A DNA stretch of 64,000 nt, taken from positions 1-64,000 of the forward strand of contig NZ_CAMFKO010000005.1 in NCBI RefSeq assembly GCF_945957265.1, in the 5' to 3' direction. A program made the translations under genes and the position numbers. The stretch's first letter is position 1. Each line of letters begins with the position of its first letter. Under the pieces are notes generated by a model. It was given only the letters and a program-made list of their open reading frames with translations, was not told the DNA's origin and searched no databases. This document shows positions 44,587 to 55,731 of the stretch, piece after piece. The DNA is from an uncultured Dechloromonas sp. GTDB taxonomy: Bacteria > Pseudomonadota > Gammaproteobacteria > Burkholderiales > Rhodocyclaceae.

Positions 44587-45735
44587 TCAGTCCTTGAGCA
44601 GCACCCACTTGCCGTCCTTGACGGTCATCATCACGCGGGCGCGCTGGTCCATGCCGTTGTGGTTCTGCGCGTTCATGTTGAACACGCCCTGGGCGCCGAC
44701 CACTTCCTTCGACTGCTCCAGCGCGTCGCGCAGGGCCGCGCGGAACTCCGGCGTGCCCGCCCTGGCCTTCTTCAGCGCCTCGGGGATCGCCTTCTGCAGC
44801 AGCAGTCCGGCATCGTAGGTATTGGCGCCGAAGGTGGACATCGTGCCGGCGCCGTACTTGCCTTCATAGGCCTTGATATAGCCCTGGGCCACCGCCTTGA
44901 TCGGGTTGTTCGCGGCCAGGTCGGCCGCCACCAGCATCGGTCCGCCGGCCATCAGCGTGCCTTCGACGGCCTTGGCGCCGATGCGGATGAAGTCGTTGGT
45001 CGCCACGCCGTGCGTCTGGTAGATGCGGCCCTTGTAGCCCTTTTCCTGCAGGCTGGTCTGCGGCAGCACGGCCGGGCCGCCGGTGGCGGCGATGAGCACC
45101 GCGTCCGGCCTGGCGGTGATGATTTTCAGCACCTGGCCGGTCACCGACTGGTCGGTCCGGTTGTAGCGCTCGCTGGCCACCAGCTTCAAGCCGGCCTTTT
45201 CGGCCATGGCGCTGAACACCTTGAACCAGTTTTCGCCGTAGGGGTCGTTGAAGCCGACGAAGCCCAGCGTCTTCACGCCGGCTGCCGTCATGTGATCGAT
45301 CAGCGCAGCGGCGATCAGGTCGTCGTTCTGCGTCGTCTTGAACACCCAGCGCTTCTTGTCGTCGAGCGGCAGGATGATCGCCGAGGAACCCACGGTGGTC
45401 ACCAGGGGCACCTTCGATTCGGCGACGAAATCGAGCATGGCCAGCGCGGCCGGCGTCGTCGTCGGGCCGATCAGCGCATCCACCTTCGATTCGGAGATCA
45501 GCTTCTTGACGCCGGTCACCGCGTTGGTCGGATCGGAGGCATCGTCGAGCACGATGTACTCGACCTTCTGGCCGCCGATCTCGGTCGGCAGCAGGGCGAC
45601 GGTATTTTTCTGCGGAATGCCGACGGCGGCCGTCGGGCCGGTCGACGAGGCGATGACGCCGATCTTGATGTCGGCGGCAGCGAAGCTGCTGGCCAGCATC
45701 AGGGCGAGCAGGGAGGAAACTTGGCGCAGGTTCAA
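44587..45735 (-). CDS. Branched-chain amino-acid-type ABC transporter substrate-binding protein
   Basis: Signal peptide; ADIKIGVIASSTGPTAAVGIPQKNTVALLPTEIGGQKVEYIVLDDASDPTNAVTGVKKLI. Confidence 0.9.
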   Translation of the reverse strand: MNLRQVSSLLALMLASSFAAADIKIGVIASSTGPTAAVGIPQKNTVALLPTEIGGQKVEYIVLDDASDPTNAVTGVKKLISESKVDALIGPTTTPAALAMLDFVAESKVPLVTTVGSSAIILPLDDKKRWVFKTTQNDDLIAAALIDHMTAAGVKTLGFVGFNDPYGENWFKVFSAMAEKAGLKLVASERYNRTDQSVTGQVLKIITARPDAVLIAATGGPAVLPQTSLQEKGYKGRIYQTHGVATNDFIRIGAKAVEGTLMAGGPMLVAADLAANNPIKAVAQGYIKAYEGKYGAGTMSTFGANTYDAGLLLQKAIPEALKKARAGTPEFRAALRDALEQSKEVVGAQGVFNMNAQNHNGMDQRARVMMTVKDGKWVLLKD

Positions 45736-46082
45736 GGCAAACTCCGGAAAGATGGGCGAAAGCGCTGATTATAGAGAGGGCCGTTCGAATCCGGCTGACC
45801 CAAAGCAAAAGGCCGGCGATTTCTCGCTGACCATCCGGCGGGGGGCGCGAGCCAGCCAGGTGGTCAAGGTGGCTCGTGGAATTAGGCTTCAAGCCATGTT
45901 TGAGCGCCCCGGCTCAGGCGAAAGATTCTTGTATGGCGTCGCTTCCCTGCTTGCTGACCAGAACGATGGGGTTGCAGCGCTGATTCGTGATCGAGATCAA
46001 ATCGGATTTGTATAGTCCGAGTAATGTAGTCAGGTAATTTCAACCTGAAATTCTGTGCTGGAATAATCGCGAGGTCGCGAAA

Positions 46083-46328
46083 ATGAGTGGCAAGCCGGGG
46101 TTTTTCAAATCCGCCGACATGGCGAAGAAGTTCCCTCTGAATCCCAAGCATCCGGAGCGGACCTGCTGGGGCTGCGATAAATACTGCTCGGTGAATTCCC
46201 TGCAATGCGGCAATGGATCCGGCCGAACCCAGCACCCCGTCGAGATGCTCGGCGAGGACTGGTACCAGTGGGGCGACTGGGGCATCGTCGCCGATGATTC
46301 GCCAACCAATGGAGCGGATGATGAATGA
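46083..46328 (+). CDS. DUF3079-like small protein
   Basis: KKFPLNPKHPERTCWGCDKYCSVNSLQCGNGSGRTQHPVEMLGEDWYQWG. Confidence 0.8.
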   Translation: MSGKPGFFKSADMAKKFPLNPKHPERTCWGCDKYCSVNSLQCGNGSGRTQHPVEMLGEDWYQWGDWGIVADDSPTNGADDE

Positions 46329-46752
46329 AGACACACGACAGGTTTCATCGCTGGCCGAGCTGATACTGGAGCAGACCGCCGATGCGCTCATTTATGCCAA
46401 TCGTCAGGGCGTCATCGAGCGTTGGAACAAGGCTGCCACGACCCTGTTCGGTTACCAATGCGCCGAGGCCAGCGGACAGAGTCTCGACTTGATAATCCCG
46501 GAAGAACTGCGCGCGGCCCACTGGCGCGGCTTCGAAGTGGCGATCATGCAAGGCGCCACGCGCCTGCACGGCCGGCCGACCCTGACCCGGGCCGTGCACA
46601 AATCCGGTGCCCGGCTGTACGTCGAGATGAGCTTTTCCCTCGTCATCGACGAGTTCGCCAATGTCCTCGGTTCGGTCGCCATGGCGAGAGACGCAACGGA
46701 TCGAGTGCAACGCCAGAAGGCTGCGGCGAAGGGTAACGAGCAGGCGGGCTAG
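46321..46752 (+). CDS. PAS domain protein
   Basis: LAELILEQTADALIYANRQGVIERWNKAATTLFGYQCAEASGQSLDLIIPEELRAAHW; overlaps the 3' end of the previous gene. Confidence 0.87.
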   Translation: MNEDTRQVSSLAELILEQTADALIYANRQGVIERWNKAATTLFGYQCAEASGQSLDLIIPEELRAAHWRGFEVAIMQGATRLHGRPTLTRAVHKSGARLYVEMSFSLVIDEFANVLGSVAMARDATDRVQRQKAAAKGNEQAG

Positions 46753-46808
46753 GCAAGTTGCCCGGCGATCGGCCCAGTTGCCTCCTGTACGCAAGTTGAA
46801 CCATGGGC

Positions 46809-46847
46809 AAAAACAAAGGGGTTACATTTCTGTAACCCCTTGTTTTT
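46809..46847. terminator. Bidirectional hairpin terminator
   Basis: AAAAACAAAGGGGTTACATTTCTGTAACCCCTTGTTTTT. Confidence 0.85.
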
Positions 46848-46848
46848 A

Positions 46849-46925
46849 TGGTGGGCCCGCACGGACTTGAACCGTGGACCAAAGGATTATGAGTCCTCTG
46901 CTCTAACCAACTGAGCTACAGGCCC
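46849..46925 (-). tRNA. tRNA with CAU anticodon, probably tRNA-Ile2 (lysidine-modified)
   Basis: GGGCCTGTAGCTCAGTTGGTTAGAGCAGAGGACTCATAATCCTTTGGTCCACGGTTCAAGTCCGTGCGGGCCCACCA: 77 nt with encoded CCA; acceptor, D, anticodon and T arms all pair. Confidence 0.93.
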
Positions 46926-46932
46926 GGAAAGC

Positions 46933-48909
46933 TTAGTTGTTGTTGGTGTCGATGAAGCTGCGCAGCTTGTCCGAGCGGGTCGGGTGGCGCAGCTTGCGCA
47001 GGGCCTTGGCTTCGATCTGGCGGATGCGTTCGCGGGTGACGTCGAACTGCTTGCCGACTTCTTCCAGGGTGTGGTCGGTGTTCATCTCGATGCCGAAGCG
47101 CATGCGCAGGACCTTGGCTTCCCTCGTCGTCAGGGTGTCGAGGATTTCCTTGGTCACGCCGCGCAGGCTGGAGTACATCGCCGCATCGGCCGGGGCCAGC
47201 GTGGCGGAGTCCTCGATGAAGTCGCCGAGGTGGGAATCGTCGTCGTCGCCGATCGGGGTTTCCATGGAGATCGGCTCCTTGGAAATCTTCATGATCTTGC
47301 GGATCTTGTCTTCCGGCATGTCCATCTTCTTGGCCAGCGTCGCCGGATCCGGCTCGACGCCGGTTTCCTGCAGGATCTGGCGGCTGATCCGGTTCATCTT
47401 GTTGATCGTTTCGATCATGTGCACCGGGATGCGGATGGTCCGCGCCTGGTCGGCGATGGAGCGGGTGATGGCCTGGCGGATCCACCACGTGGCGTAGGTG
47501 GAGAACTTGTAGCCACGGCGGTATTCGAACTTGTCCACCGCCTTCATCAGGCCGATGTTGCCTTCCTGGATCAGGTCGAGGAACTGCAGGCCGCGGTTGG
47601 TGTATTTCTTGGCGATGGAGATGACGAGGCGCAGGTTGGCCTCGGTCATTTCGCGCTTGGCGCGGCGGGCCTTGGCTTCGCCGGTCGACATCTGCTTGTT
47701 GATGTCCTTCAGTTCCTTCAGCGAGATGCCGATGCGGTCCTGCAGGGCGAGCAGCTTCTTCTGTTCTTCCTTGATGTCCGGCGCGTTGCGGGTGAGGACG
47801 GCGACGTAGGTCTTCGGGGCGGCAGCAACTTCAGCGTCGGCCCAGTCGAGGTTGATCTCGTTGCCCGGGAAGGACTGGATGAAGTGCGGGCGCGGCATCT
47901 TGACGCGGTCCACGCAGATTTGCTGGATCTTGCGCTCGCAGCCGCGGACCTGCTCGACCATGCCGCGCACGCTGTCGCACAGGCGCTCGATGGAGCGCGA
48001 GGTGAAGCGGATGTTCATCAGCTCGTCGGACAGTTGCTGCAGCAGCTTGAGGTAGGCCTTGTCCTGCGAACCCTTGCTGGAAAGGGCCTTCTGCATCTTG
48101 GCGTGGATGCCCTTGATGATCTTGAAGCGCTCGAGCGCGTCGGCCTTCAGCTGCAGCAGGGAGGCCGATGCGGCACCGCCGCCGCCTTCGCCGTCCTCGT
48201 CGCCTTCGTCGTCCTCGTCCTCGTCGGCTTCCGGCATTTCGGCGGCCGGGGCTTCCTCGACGGCGTTCGGGTCGATCAGGCCATCGACCAGTTCGTCGAT
48301 GCGCATTTCGTCGGTCTCGACCTTGGCGGCCATGTCGAGGATGTCGACGATGGTGGTCGGGCAGGCGGAGATCGCCTGGATCATGTGCTTGAGGCCTTCC
48401 TCGATGCGCTTGGCGATCTCGATTTCGCCTTCGCGGGTGAGGAGTTCGACCGAGCCCATTTCGCGCATGTACATGCGGACCGGGTCGGTGGTGCGGCCGA
48501 ATTCGGAATCGACCGTGGACAGCGCCTGCTCGGCCTGCGCTTCGACTTCCTCGTCGTCGGCGGCGGCCACGGCGGTGTCGGACATCAGCAGTTCTTCGGC
48601 GGCCGGGGCTTCGTCGAAGACCTGGATGCTCATTTCGCTGAAGGTCGAGATGATCGCTTCGATGGATTCGGCATCGACCACGTCGTCCGGCAGGTGGTCG
48701 TTGATCTCGGCGTAGGTCAGGTAACCGCGTTCCTTGCCCAGCTTGATCAGGGCCTTGAGGCGCATCTTGCGCGCTTCGGCATCGAGCGGTTCCGGAGTTT
48801 CAGCCATCTGGCCCTGCAACAGCGCCTTTTCGGCGGCCTTTTCCTTGGCCTTGCTGGCGCGAGCCTTCGGGGCTTCCTTAGCGATGTCTTTTGCCTTAGC
48901 CATGAACAC
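46933..48909 (-). CDS. rpoD: RNA polymerase sigma-70 factor RpoD
   Basis: [58 protein letters not shown]; region 4 [30 protein letters not shown]. Confidence 0.97.
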   Translation of the reverse strand: MFMAKAKDIAKEAPKARASKAKEKAAEKALLQGQMAETPEPLDAEARKMRLKALIKLGKERGYLTYAEINDHLPDDVVDAESIEAIISTFSEMSIQVFDEAPAAEELLMSDTAVAAADDEEVEAQAEQALSTVDSEFGRTTDPVRMYMREMGSVELLTREGEIEIAKRIEEGLKHMIQAISACPTTIVDILDMAAKVETDEMRIDELVDGLIDPNAVEEAPAAEMPEADEDEDDEGDEDGEGGGGAASASLLQLKADALERFKIIKGIHAKMQKALSSKGSQDKAYLKLLQQLSDELMNIRFTSRSIERLCDSVRGMVEQVRGCERKIQQICVDRVKMPRPHFIQSFPGNEINLDWADAEVAAAPKTYVAVLTRNAPDIKEEQKKLLALQDRIGISLKELKDINKQMSTGEAKARRAKREMTEANLRLVISIAKKYTNRGLQFLDLIQEGNIGLMKAVDKFEYRRGYKFSTYATWWIRQAITRSIADQARTIRIPVHMIETINKMNRISRQILQETGVEPDPATLAKKMDMPEDKIRKIMKISKEPISMETPIGDDDDSHLGDFIEDSATLAPADAAMYSSLRGVTKEILDTLTTREAKVLRMRFGIEMNTDHTLEEVGKQFDVTRERIRQIEAKALRKLRHPTRSDKLRSFIDTNNN

Positions 48910-48949
48910 GATCCATAGAATTCGAGAAAACCGTAGATTTTACCACAAC

Positions 48950-50686
48950 TTAGCTACGGTTTGCCTTGGTGGTGAGGAACTGAATGTAGGCCTGTTTTTC
49001 CGCCGCGCTCAGGCCGGCGACGCCGAATTGCTGGGCTTTGCGTTGCAACTCGTCGAACGCGCGCTTTTCGCCGCCTTCCTGGAGTTTGTCCAGCGTGTCC
49101 CGGAATTCGGTGTCCGCGCCTTCTTCGTCAAACGGCAGGCCAAGAAGTTCCGACGCGGCATGCTCGATCACGCTTTCTTCCGGCAGGCCGCGCAGCTGTT
49201 CGCGCAGCACGGCGTAGCTGGCGGCCTCGGGGCTGGCCGAGACCAGCTGGTGCAGGCGGGTCAGGGCGGCGCGCTCCGGCGTGTCGGGCAGCAGGTCGAC
49301 GGGCAGTTGGCCGGCCAGTTGCGGCTTGTGCAGCACGATGCGCAGCAGGTTGCGGGTCAGCGACGGGGCGGTGCGCCTGGCCCTGGCCGGCGGCGCCGGC
49401 GTGTAGGACTTCAATTCGCACAGGCGCTCGACTTCGGGCTGGGCGAAGCCGCTGGCCTCGGCCAGGCGCTTGACCAGCTGCAGGCGGAGCAGCGGCGTCG
49501 GCAGCTTGAGCAGCAGCGGCTTGGCTTCGTAGATCAGCCGGGCCTTGCCTTCCGAACTGGTCAGGTCGCAGCGCTGGGCCAGTTCGCGCAGCAGGAAATC
49601 GGACAGCGGCATGGCCTGGGTGACCAGGCGGTCGAATTCCGGCTTGCCGAATTCGCGGATGAAACTGTCCGGGTCGTGCTCGGCGGGCAGGAAGACGAAG
49701 CCGATCTGCTTGTTGTCGGCCAGCGCTTCGAGGGCGTTCTCCAGGGCGCGCCAGGCGGCCTTGCGGCCGGCGTTGTCGCCGTCGAAGGAGAAGACGATGC
49801 GGTCGACCTGGCGCAGCAGCTTCTGCACGTGGGTCGGCGTGGTTGCCGTGCCCAGCGTGGCGACGGCGTTGCCGACCCCGTTCTGGGCCAGGGCGATGAC
49901 GTCCATGTAGCCTTCGGTGACGATGGCCGTGTTGGTCTCGCGCAGGGGCTGGCGGGCCTGCGGCAGGCCGAACAGCTCGCGGCCCTTCTCGAAGAGCGGG
50001 GTTTCCGGCGAGTTCAGGTACTTCGGCTCGCCCTGGTCGATGATGCGGCCGCCGAAGGCGATGATCTCGCCCTTCGGATTGACGATGGGGATCATCAGCC
50101 GGTCGCGGAAACGGTCGTAGCGGCGGCCGGCCTCGTTCTCGATGACCAGGCCGGCGACCTTCAGTTCGTCGGCGTTGTAGTCGGCGAAGACGGCTTCCAG
50201 GTTTTGCCAGCCGTCGGGGGCGTAACCGATGCCGAAGCGAGCGGCCACTTCGCCGGAAAGACCGCGTTTCTTGCAATATTCGATGGCGCGCGGCGAGGCC
50301 TTGAGCTGCGCCTTGTAGTAGGCGGCGGCGCGCGCCATGACCTCGATCAGCGTGCGGGTCTGGCCGGGCTTTTCATCGTGGAAGCTGCGTCCTTCGCTTT
50401 CCGGCACCGTCATGCCGGCGCGGCTGGCCAGGTCCTTGACGGCATCGACGAAGCCCATGCCCTGGTATTCCATGACGAAGCCGATGGCCGTGCCGTGGGC
50501 GCCGCAGCCGAAGCAGTGGTAGAACTGCTTGGTCGGGCTGACCGTGAAGGACGGCGACTTCTCGTTGTGGAAGGGGCAGCAGGCGGCGTAGTTGGCGCCG
50601 GCCTTCTTGAGCGGCACGTAGCTGTCCACCAGGTCGACGATGTCGACCCGGGCCAGCAAATCCTGGATGAACGACTCCGGGATCAT
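48950..50686 (-). CDS. dnaG: DNA primase
   Basis: YAACCPFHNEKSPSFTVSPTKQFYHCFGCGAHGTAIGFVME; IVTEGYMDVIALAQNG. Confidence 0.97.
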   Translation of the reverse strand: MIPESFIQDLLARVDIVDLVDSYVPLKKAGANYAACCPFHNEKSPSFTVSPTKQFYHCFGCGAHGTAIGFVMEYQGMGFVDAVKDLASRAGMTVPESEGRSFHDEKPGQTRTLIEVMARAAAYYKAQLKASPRAIEYCKKRGLSGEVAARFGIGYAPDGWQNLEAVFADYNADELKVAGLVIENEAGRRYDRFRDRLMIPIVNPKGEIIAFGGRIIDQGEPKYLNSPETPLFEKGRELFGLPQARQPLRETNTAIVTEGYMDVIALAQNGVGNAVATLGTATTPTHVQKLLRQVDRIVFSFDGDNAGRKAAWRALENALEALADNKQIGFVFLPAEHDPDSFIREFGKPEFDRLVTQAMPLSDFLLRELAQRCDLTSSEGKARLIYEAKPLLLKLPTPLLRLQLVKRLAEASGFAQPEVERLCELKSYTPAPPARARRTAPSLTRNLLRIVLHKPQLAGQLPVDLLPDTPERAALTRLHQLVSASPEAASYAVLREQLRGLPEESVIEHAASELLGLPFDEEGADTEFRDTLDKLQEGGEKRAFDELQRKAQQFGVAGLSAAEKQAYIQFLTTKANRS

Positions 50687-50695
50687 GGTGCGGGA

Positions 50696-51142
50696 TTAGC
50701 CGGCGAGTGCGGCCTTGACCAGCTTGGAGACCTCGGCCATGTCCGCCTTGCCGGCCAGTTGCGGTTTGAGGACGCCCATCAGCTTGCCCATGTCGGCCGG
50801 GCCCTTGGCGCCGGTCTGCGCGACGGCGGCGGCCACGGCGGCGGCGACTTCGGCGCTGCCCATCTTTTCCGGCAGGTAGGCGGAGAGGATGTCGATCTCG
50901 GCTTTTTCGATGTCGGCCAGGTCCTGGCGGTTGGCGGCTTCGTACTGGGTGACGCTGTCCTTGCGCTGCTTGACCAGTTTTTCGATGACGGCGGCGACGG
51001 CGGCGTCGTCGAGCTCGATGCGCTCGTCGACTTCCTTCTGCTTGATGGCGGCGGTGAGCAGGCGGATGGCGGACAGCTTGGCCGCTTCCTTGGCCTTCAT
51101 GGCGGCCTTCATGTCTTCGGTGATGCGGGCTTTGAGGCTCAT
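50696..51142 (-). CDS. GatB/YqeY domain protein
   Basis: MSLKARITEDMKAAMKAKEAAKLSAIRLLTAAIKQKEVDER; start at 51142. Confidence 0.92.
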   Translation of the reverse strand: MSLKARITEDMKAAMKAKEAAKLSAIRLLTAAIKQKEVDERIELDDAAVAAVIEKLVKQRKDSVTQYEAANRQDLADIEKAEIDILSAYLPEKMGSAEVAAAVAAAVAQTGAKGPADMGKLMGVLKPQLAGKADMAEVSKLVKAALAG

Positions 51143-51162
51143 GTTCGACTTTCTAAAGCAAA

Positions 51163-51194
51163 AAGCCGCCGGCTGTTGAGGCTGGCGGCTCTTT
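51163..51194 (-). terminator. Intrinsic terminator/attenuator between rpsU and yqeY
   Basis: Minus strand GAGCCGCCAGCCTCAACAGCCGGCGGCTTTTTG. Confidence 0.75.
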
Positions 51195-51214
51195 TCGGGC
51201 AAAAGCGTACTGGA

Positions 51215-51427
51215 TCAGTACAGCTTCGGCGGCAGGGTCAGGCTACGGAGGCGCTTGTGCTGGCGTTTAACGGCAGCGGCAGCCTTACGCTTGCGTTCGG
51301 TGGTGGGCTTTTCGTAAAACTCACGGGCACGCAGTTCGGTCAGGAGACCAGTCTTTTCGACGGTGCGCTTGAAGCGGCGGATAGCAACTTCGAACGGCTC
51401 ATTTTCTTTGACGCGAATGTTCGGCAT
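51215..51427 (-). CDS. rpsU: 30S ribosomal protein S21
   Basis: [70 protein letters not shown]. Confidence 0.97.
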   Translation of the reverse strand: MPNIRVKENEPFEVAIRRFKRTVEKTGLLTELRAREFYEKPTTERKRKAAAAVKRQHKRLRSLTLPPKLY

Positions 51428-51565
51428 AATTTTCACCCCCTTCCTATGCGGCGCCCGCCGGGGTTGTCGGTCGGCAGTGCGCTCAAATTTTTCCGCAATT
51501 TTGCGGGAAGCCAAACAGTATAGTCGAGAAAATCCTTTTGCATCAAGTGTTAAAATCCACGACCT

Positions 51566-52597
51566 ATGCTGATCCTCGGTGTTGAATCCTCCTGCGACGA
51601 AACCGGTATTGCGCTCTACGACAGCGCCGCCGGTCTTCTTTCCCATGCCCTGCATTCCCAGGTCGCGATGCATGCCGAGTACGGCGGCGTGGTGCCTGAA
51701 CTGGCCTCGCGCGACCACATCCGGCGCGTTGTGCCGCTGCTGCGCGAGGCCCTGGGGCAGGCCGGCAAGCGCTTTGCCGACATCGACGCCGTCGCCTATA
51801 CCCGCGGGCCGGGGCTGGCCGGCGCCCTGCTCGTCGGCTGTGCCTTCGCCGAGGCGCTGGCGCTGGCCATCGACCGGCCGACCATCCCGGTGCATCACCT
51901 CGAAGGCCATCTGCTGTCGCCCTTGCTGTCCAGCGATCCGCCGACCTTTCCCTTCGTCGCGCTGCTCGTGTCCGGCGGCCATACGCAATTGATGAAGGTG
52001 ACCGGCGTCGGCGAGTACGAGCTGCTCGGCGAGACGCTCGACGACGCGGCCGGCGAGGCTTTCGACAAGAGCGCCAAGCTGCTCGGCCTGCCTTATCCCG
52101 GCGGTGCCCTGCTGTCGAAGCTGGCCGAAACGGGGACGCCGGGGGTTTATGAACTGCCGCGCCCGATGCTCCATTCCGGCGACCTGAGCTTCAGCTTTTC
52201 CGGCCTCAAGACGGCGGTGCTTACGCTGGTGCGCGAGCAGGGCGAAGACCTGAACGATCCCTTCAAGGCCGACGCGGCGCGGGCTTTCCAGGAGGCCATC
52301 GTCGAGGTGCTGGTCAAGAAGTCGTTGAAGGCGATGAAGCAGACCGGCCTCAAGCAGCTGGTGGTGGCCGGCGGCGTCGGCGCCAACAAGCAGTTGCGCG
52401 CCACGCTGAACGACGAGGCGAAGCGCAAGCGCTTCCGCGTCTATTACCCGGAGCTGGAATTCTGCACCGACAACGGCGCCATGATCGCCCTGGCCGGCTG
52501 CCTGCGCCTGCAGGCCGGAACCCCGGCCAAGCCGGCCGGCGATTTTTCGGTTCAGCCGCGCTGGCCGCTGATGGAGATGTCCGTCGCCGGTAAATAG
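51566..52597 (+). CDS. tsaD: tRNA N6-threonylcarbamoyladenosine biosynthesis protein TsaD
   Basis: [61 protein letters not shown]. Confidence 0.97.
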   Translation: MLILGVESSCDETGIALYDSAAGLLSHALHSQVAMHAEYGGVVPELASRDHIRRVVPLLREALGQAGKRFADIDAVAYTRGPGLAGALLVGCAFAEALALAIDRPTIPVHHLEGHLLSPLLSSDPPTFPFVALLVSGGHTQLMKVTGVGEYELLGETLDDAAGEAFDKSAKLLGLPYPGGALLSKLAETGTPGVYELPRPMLHSGDLSFSFSGLKTAVLTLVREQGEDLNDPFKADAARAFQEAIVEVLVKKSLKAMKQTGLKQLVVAGGVGANKQLRATLNDEAKRKRFRVYYPELEFCTDNGAMIALAGCLRLQAGTPAKPAGDFSVQPRWPLMEMSVAGK

Positions 52598-52734
52598 GCG
52601 CAGCGGACGATCGTGACCATCCCGGCGGCAGGACAGTCAGCGGCGCAGCAAGTACGGTGTCGCTTCTTCTTCCGCTTGGGGCAGTCCTTGCACGGCGGGT
52701 CGGATTTGCAGCATTTCCGGCTCATCGTTCTGCC

Positions 52735-53028
52735 TCACGCCGTTTCATTGCGCCGCGCCACCCAGTAGGTCGCGCCCTGGTGGCCATAGCGTTCCGCATG
52801 CGGCACGTCGCGTTCCAGGCTGAATTCGTCGCCGGGCAACAAATGGCGCGTGACCTCGCCGACGCACAGCCACATTTCCCCCTGAACCAGTCTGGCCTTC
52901 AGCGCAAAGGGGTGGCTATGGGTGTCGAGCTGCAGGTCGGCTGGCCAGCTTCGCGCGAGGACTTCGTCGAAGCCCTCGGCAAGCGCCTGGCTGCGATAGT
53001 CGTCGAAGGCGAGGCCGGCCATTTTCAT
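52735..53028 (-). CDS. Cupin-like protein
   Basis: LQLDTHSHPFALKARLVQGEMWLCVGEVTRHLLPGDEFSLERDVPHAERYG. Confidence 0.75.
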   Translation of the reverse strand: MKMAGLAFDDYRSQALAEGFDEVLARSWPADLQLDTHSHPFALKARLVQGEMWLCVGEVTRHLLPGDEFSLERDVPHAERYGHQGATYWVARRNETA

Positions 53029-53528
53029 CAGAGCGCGGCCAGGGCGGCGGCGTAGTCCGGTTCGTTCTTGATTTCGGAAACCAGCTCGCTGTGGATCACC
53101 TTGTCGTTTTCGTCGAGGACGACGACGGCGCGGGCGCTGACGCCGGCGAGCGGGCCGTTGGCGATGGCGACGCCGTAGGCTTCGAGGAAGTCACGGCCGC
53201 GCATGGTGGACAGGGTGACCACGTTGGCCAGGCCTTCGGCGCCGCAGAAGCGGGCCTGGGCGAAGGGCAGGTCGGCCGAGATGCAGAGCACGACGGTGTT
53301 CGGCTTGTCGTTGGCCTTGGCGTTGAACTGGCGGACCGAGGTGGCGCAGGTCGGCGTGTCGATGCTCGGGAAGATGTTGAGGATCTTGCGCTTGCCGGCC
53401 AGGCTGCTCAGGGCGACATCGGACAGATCCTTGGCGACCAGCGAGAAGGCCGGGGCGGCATCGCCTTTCTTGGGAATGCTGCCGCTGACGGTGATCGGGT
53501 TGCCGCCGAGGGTTACGGTTTGGGACAT
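53028..53528 (-). CDS. tpx: Thiol peroxidase
   Basis: [65 protein letters not shown]. Confidence 0.95.
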   Translation of the reverse strand: MSQTVTLGGNPITVSGSIPKKGDAAPAFSLVAKDLSDVALSSLAGKRKILNIFPSIDTPTCATSVRQFNAKANDKPNTVVLCISADLPFAQARFCGAEGLANVVTLSTMRGRDFLEAYGVAIANGPLAGVSARAVVVLDENDKVIHSELVSEIKNEPDYAAALAAL

Positions 53529-53630
53529 CGGGTGCTCCACAGGGTTGAGTGAGCGGGTTGGACGAGCCTGCCCGGGGTTGGTTCAATCGGGGCGACGACC
53601 GCCTGGCCGTCGCCCCGGTTGCGGCTTGCG

Positions 53631-55070
53631 TCAGCCGTCCAGTCCGAGCGCCCGGGCCACGCCGGCGCCGTAGGCCGGATCGGCCTGGGTGCAGTTGGCG
53701 ATATGGCGGCGCTTGATTTCTTCCGGCGCATCGCCCATGGCGCGGGCGGTGTTGGCGAACAGGCGCTGCTGCTCGTCGGCCGGCATCAGGCGGAACAGGT
53801 TGCCGGCCTGCGAGAAGTAGTCGGCATCCTCGCGGTGGTTCCAGTGGTCGGCCATGCCTTCGACGGACAGCGGCGGCTCGCGGTAATCCGGCTGCTCCTC
53901 CCACTGGCCGTAGCTGTTGGGCTGGTAGCCGAGGGTGGCGCCGTGGTTGCCGTCGATGCGCATGGCGCCGTCGCGGTGGTAGCTGTGGAACGGGCACTTC
54001 GGCGCATTGACCGGGATCTGGTGGTGATTGACGCCGAGCCGGTAGCGCTGCGCGTCGCCGTAGGAGAACAGGCGGGCCTGCAGCATCTTGTCCGGCGAGA
54101 AGGAAATGCCGGGGACGACGGCGGCCGGGTTGAAGGCCGATTGCTCGACTTCGGCGAAGAAGTTCTCCGGATTGCGGTTCAGCTCCATGACGCCGACTTC
54201 GATAAGCGGGTAGTCGGCATGCGGCCACACCTTGGTCAGGTCGAAGGGGTTGTACGGCACCTTCGAGGCATCCTTCTCCGGCATGACCTGGATGTACAGG
54301 GTCCATTTCGGGTAGTCGCCGCGGTCGATGGCGTCGAGCAGGTCGCGCTGGTGCGATTCGCGGTCGCGGCCGATGATCTCGGTGGCCTCGGCGTCGCTGA
54401 GGTTCCTGATGCCCTGCTCGGTGCGGAAGTGGAACTTGACCCAGTAGCGTTCGTTGGCGGCGTTGATGAAGCTGAAAGTGTGCGAGCCGAAACCGTGCAT
54501 GTGGCGGTAGCTGGCCGGGATGCCGCGGTCGGACATGACGATGGTCACCTGGTGCAGGGCCTCCGGCAGCGAGGTCCAGAAGTCCCAGTTGTTGCGGGCC
54601 GAGCGCATGTTGGTGCGCGGGTCGCGCTTGACGGCGTGGTTGAGGTCGGGGAACTTGAGCGGATCGCGCAGGAAGAAGACCGGGGTGTTGTTGCCGACCA
54701 GGTCCCAGTTGCCTTCCTCGGTATAGAACTTGACCGCGAAGCCGCGGATGTCGCGCTCGGCATCGGCCGCGCCGCGCTCGCCGGCAACCGTGGTGAAGCG
54801 GGCGAACAGCTCGGTCTTCTTGCCGACCTGGCTGAACAGCTTGGCACGGGTGTATTGCGTGATGTCGTGGGTGACCGTGAAGCTGCCGTAGGCGCCGGAA
54901 CCCTTGGCGTGCATGCGGCGCTCGGGAATGACTTCGCGGTCGAAGTGGGCGAGCTTCTCGAGCAGCCAGACATCCTGCAACAGGACGGGGCCGCGCGGGC
55001 CGGCGGTCATCGTGTTCTGGTTATCGACAACCGGCGCGCCGGCAGCAGTCGTGAGTTTCTTGCCTTGCAT
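53631..55070 (-). CDS. katA: Catalase (monofunctional, small-subunit type)
   Basis: [106 protein letters not shown]. Start at 55070. Confidence 0.96.
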   Translation of the reverse strand: MQGKKLTTAAGAPVVDNQNTMTAGPRGPVLLQDVWLLEKLAHFDREVIPERRMHAKGSGAYGSFTVTHDITQYTRAKLFSQVGKKTELFARFTTVAGERGAADAERDIRGFAVKFYTEEGNWDLVGNNTPVFFLRDPLKFPDLNHAVKRDPRTNMRSARNNWDFWTSLPEALHQVTIVMSDRGIPASYRHMHGFGSHTFSFINAANERYWVKFHFRTEQGIRNLSDAEATEIIGRDRESHQRDLLDAIDRGDYPKWTLYIQVMPEKDASKVPYNPFDLTKVWPHADYPLIEVGVMELNRNPENFFAEVEQSAFNPAAVVPGISFSPDKMLQARLFSYGDAQRYRLGVNHHQIPVNAPKCPFHSYHRDGAMRIDGNHGATLGYQPNSYGQWEEQPDYREPPLSVEGMADHWNHREDADYFSQAGNLFRLMPADEQQRLFANTARAMGDAPEEIKRRHIANCTQADPAYGAGVARALGLDG

Positions 55071-55096
55071 GGTTCTCTCCTTGAGTGACGGATGGG

Positions 55097-55189
55097 TCAG
55101 AAGTTGTCCGGCAGGGTAGCCAGCACATCGACACAGATATCCCAGCTGACGAAGGTGTCGAACCAACGGTCGATGTAACGGGAAATCAT
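55097..55189 (-). CDS. 30-aa small ORF upstream of katA
   Basis: [30 protein letters not shown]; perfect AGGAGG 5 nt before ATG; below the ORF-track length cutoff. Confidence 0.5.
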   Translation of the reverse strand: MISRYIDRWFDTFVSWDICVDVLATLPDNF

Positions 55190-55314
55190 GTTGTCCTCCT
55201 GGGTTTAACAAGGTCGGGCCGACCTGATGAACTCAGTGTAGGGAGAGATCTTCCATTGAGCCAATTGATTGGATGAATTTGGCTGATTACGGTTATTAAT
55301 GAAAAGGCGGCGGG

Positions 55315-55348
55315 CAATAAAAAATGGCGCATCGGATGGATGCGCCAT
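55315..55348 (-). terminator. Intrinsic terminator
   Basis: Minus strand ATGGCGCATCCATCCGATGCGCCATTTTTTATT: 10-bp perfect stem plus T-run. Confidence 0.85.
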
Positions 55349-55393
55349 GGCTTGCCTTGCGGGGCGTCGACAGCGGCCCGGGCGGGCGTCCGC

Positions 55394-55624
55394 TTATTCC
55401 GGGGTGTTCTGGCGCGAGCCGGGACGGGCCTTCACCGGCGACATCAGCATGATGTGCAGCAGGCGGTTGCAGCGGTCCAGCGTCCAGGCGATGGCCTTGC
55501 CGCTGCCGGAGATGATCAGGTCGCGGGTGGCCTTGCGGAAGTGGAAGAGGGTCTGGACGAGAATCATGGTGACGACCATGACGATAACCAGGTGGGTGAC
55601 GTAGAGGTGGAGATCGCTGTTCAT
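55394..55624 (-). CDS. Small hypothetical membrane protein
   Basis: MNSDLHLYVTHLVIVMVVTMILVQTLFHFRKATRDLIIS...; 76 aa with TM; followed by a clear terminator. Confidence 0.65.
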   Translation of the reverse strand: MNSDLHLYVTHLVIVMVVTMILVQTLFHFRKATRDLIISGSGKAIAWTLDRCNRLLHIMLMSPVKARPGSRQNTPE

Positions 55625-55731
55625 CGTGTGTTCCTTTTCTTGTTGGGGTGGGGCGGTCGCCACTTTAAGAAAGATGATGCGCTGCAACAAACGATGATTT
55701 GTCAGTCGATGCGTGAGAAAATCTCATTCAT

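Noticed and set aside
45774-45830. tRNA-like T-arm sequence (GGCCGTTCGAATCCGGCTGACCCA)
   Set aside because: The T-stem does not pair properly (GGCCG versus CCGGC) and there are no D or anticodon arms; probably chance.
46984-51523. 644-aa and 929-aa plus-strand ORFs
   Set aside because: Antisense shadows of rpoD, dnaG, yqeY and rpsU, which are unambiguous on the minus strand.
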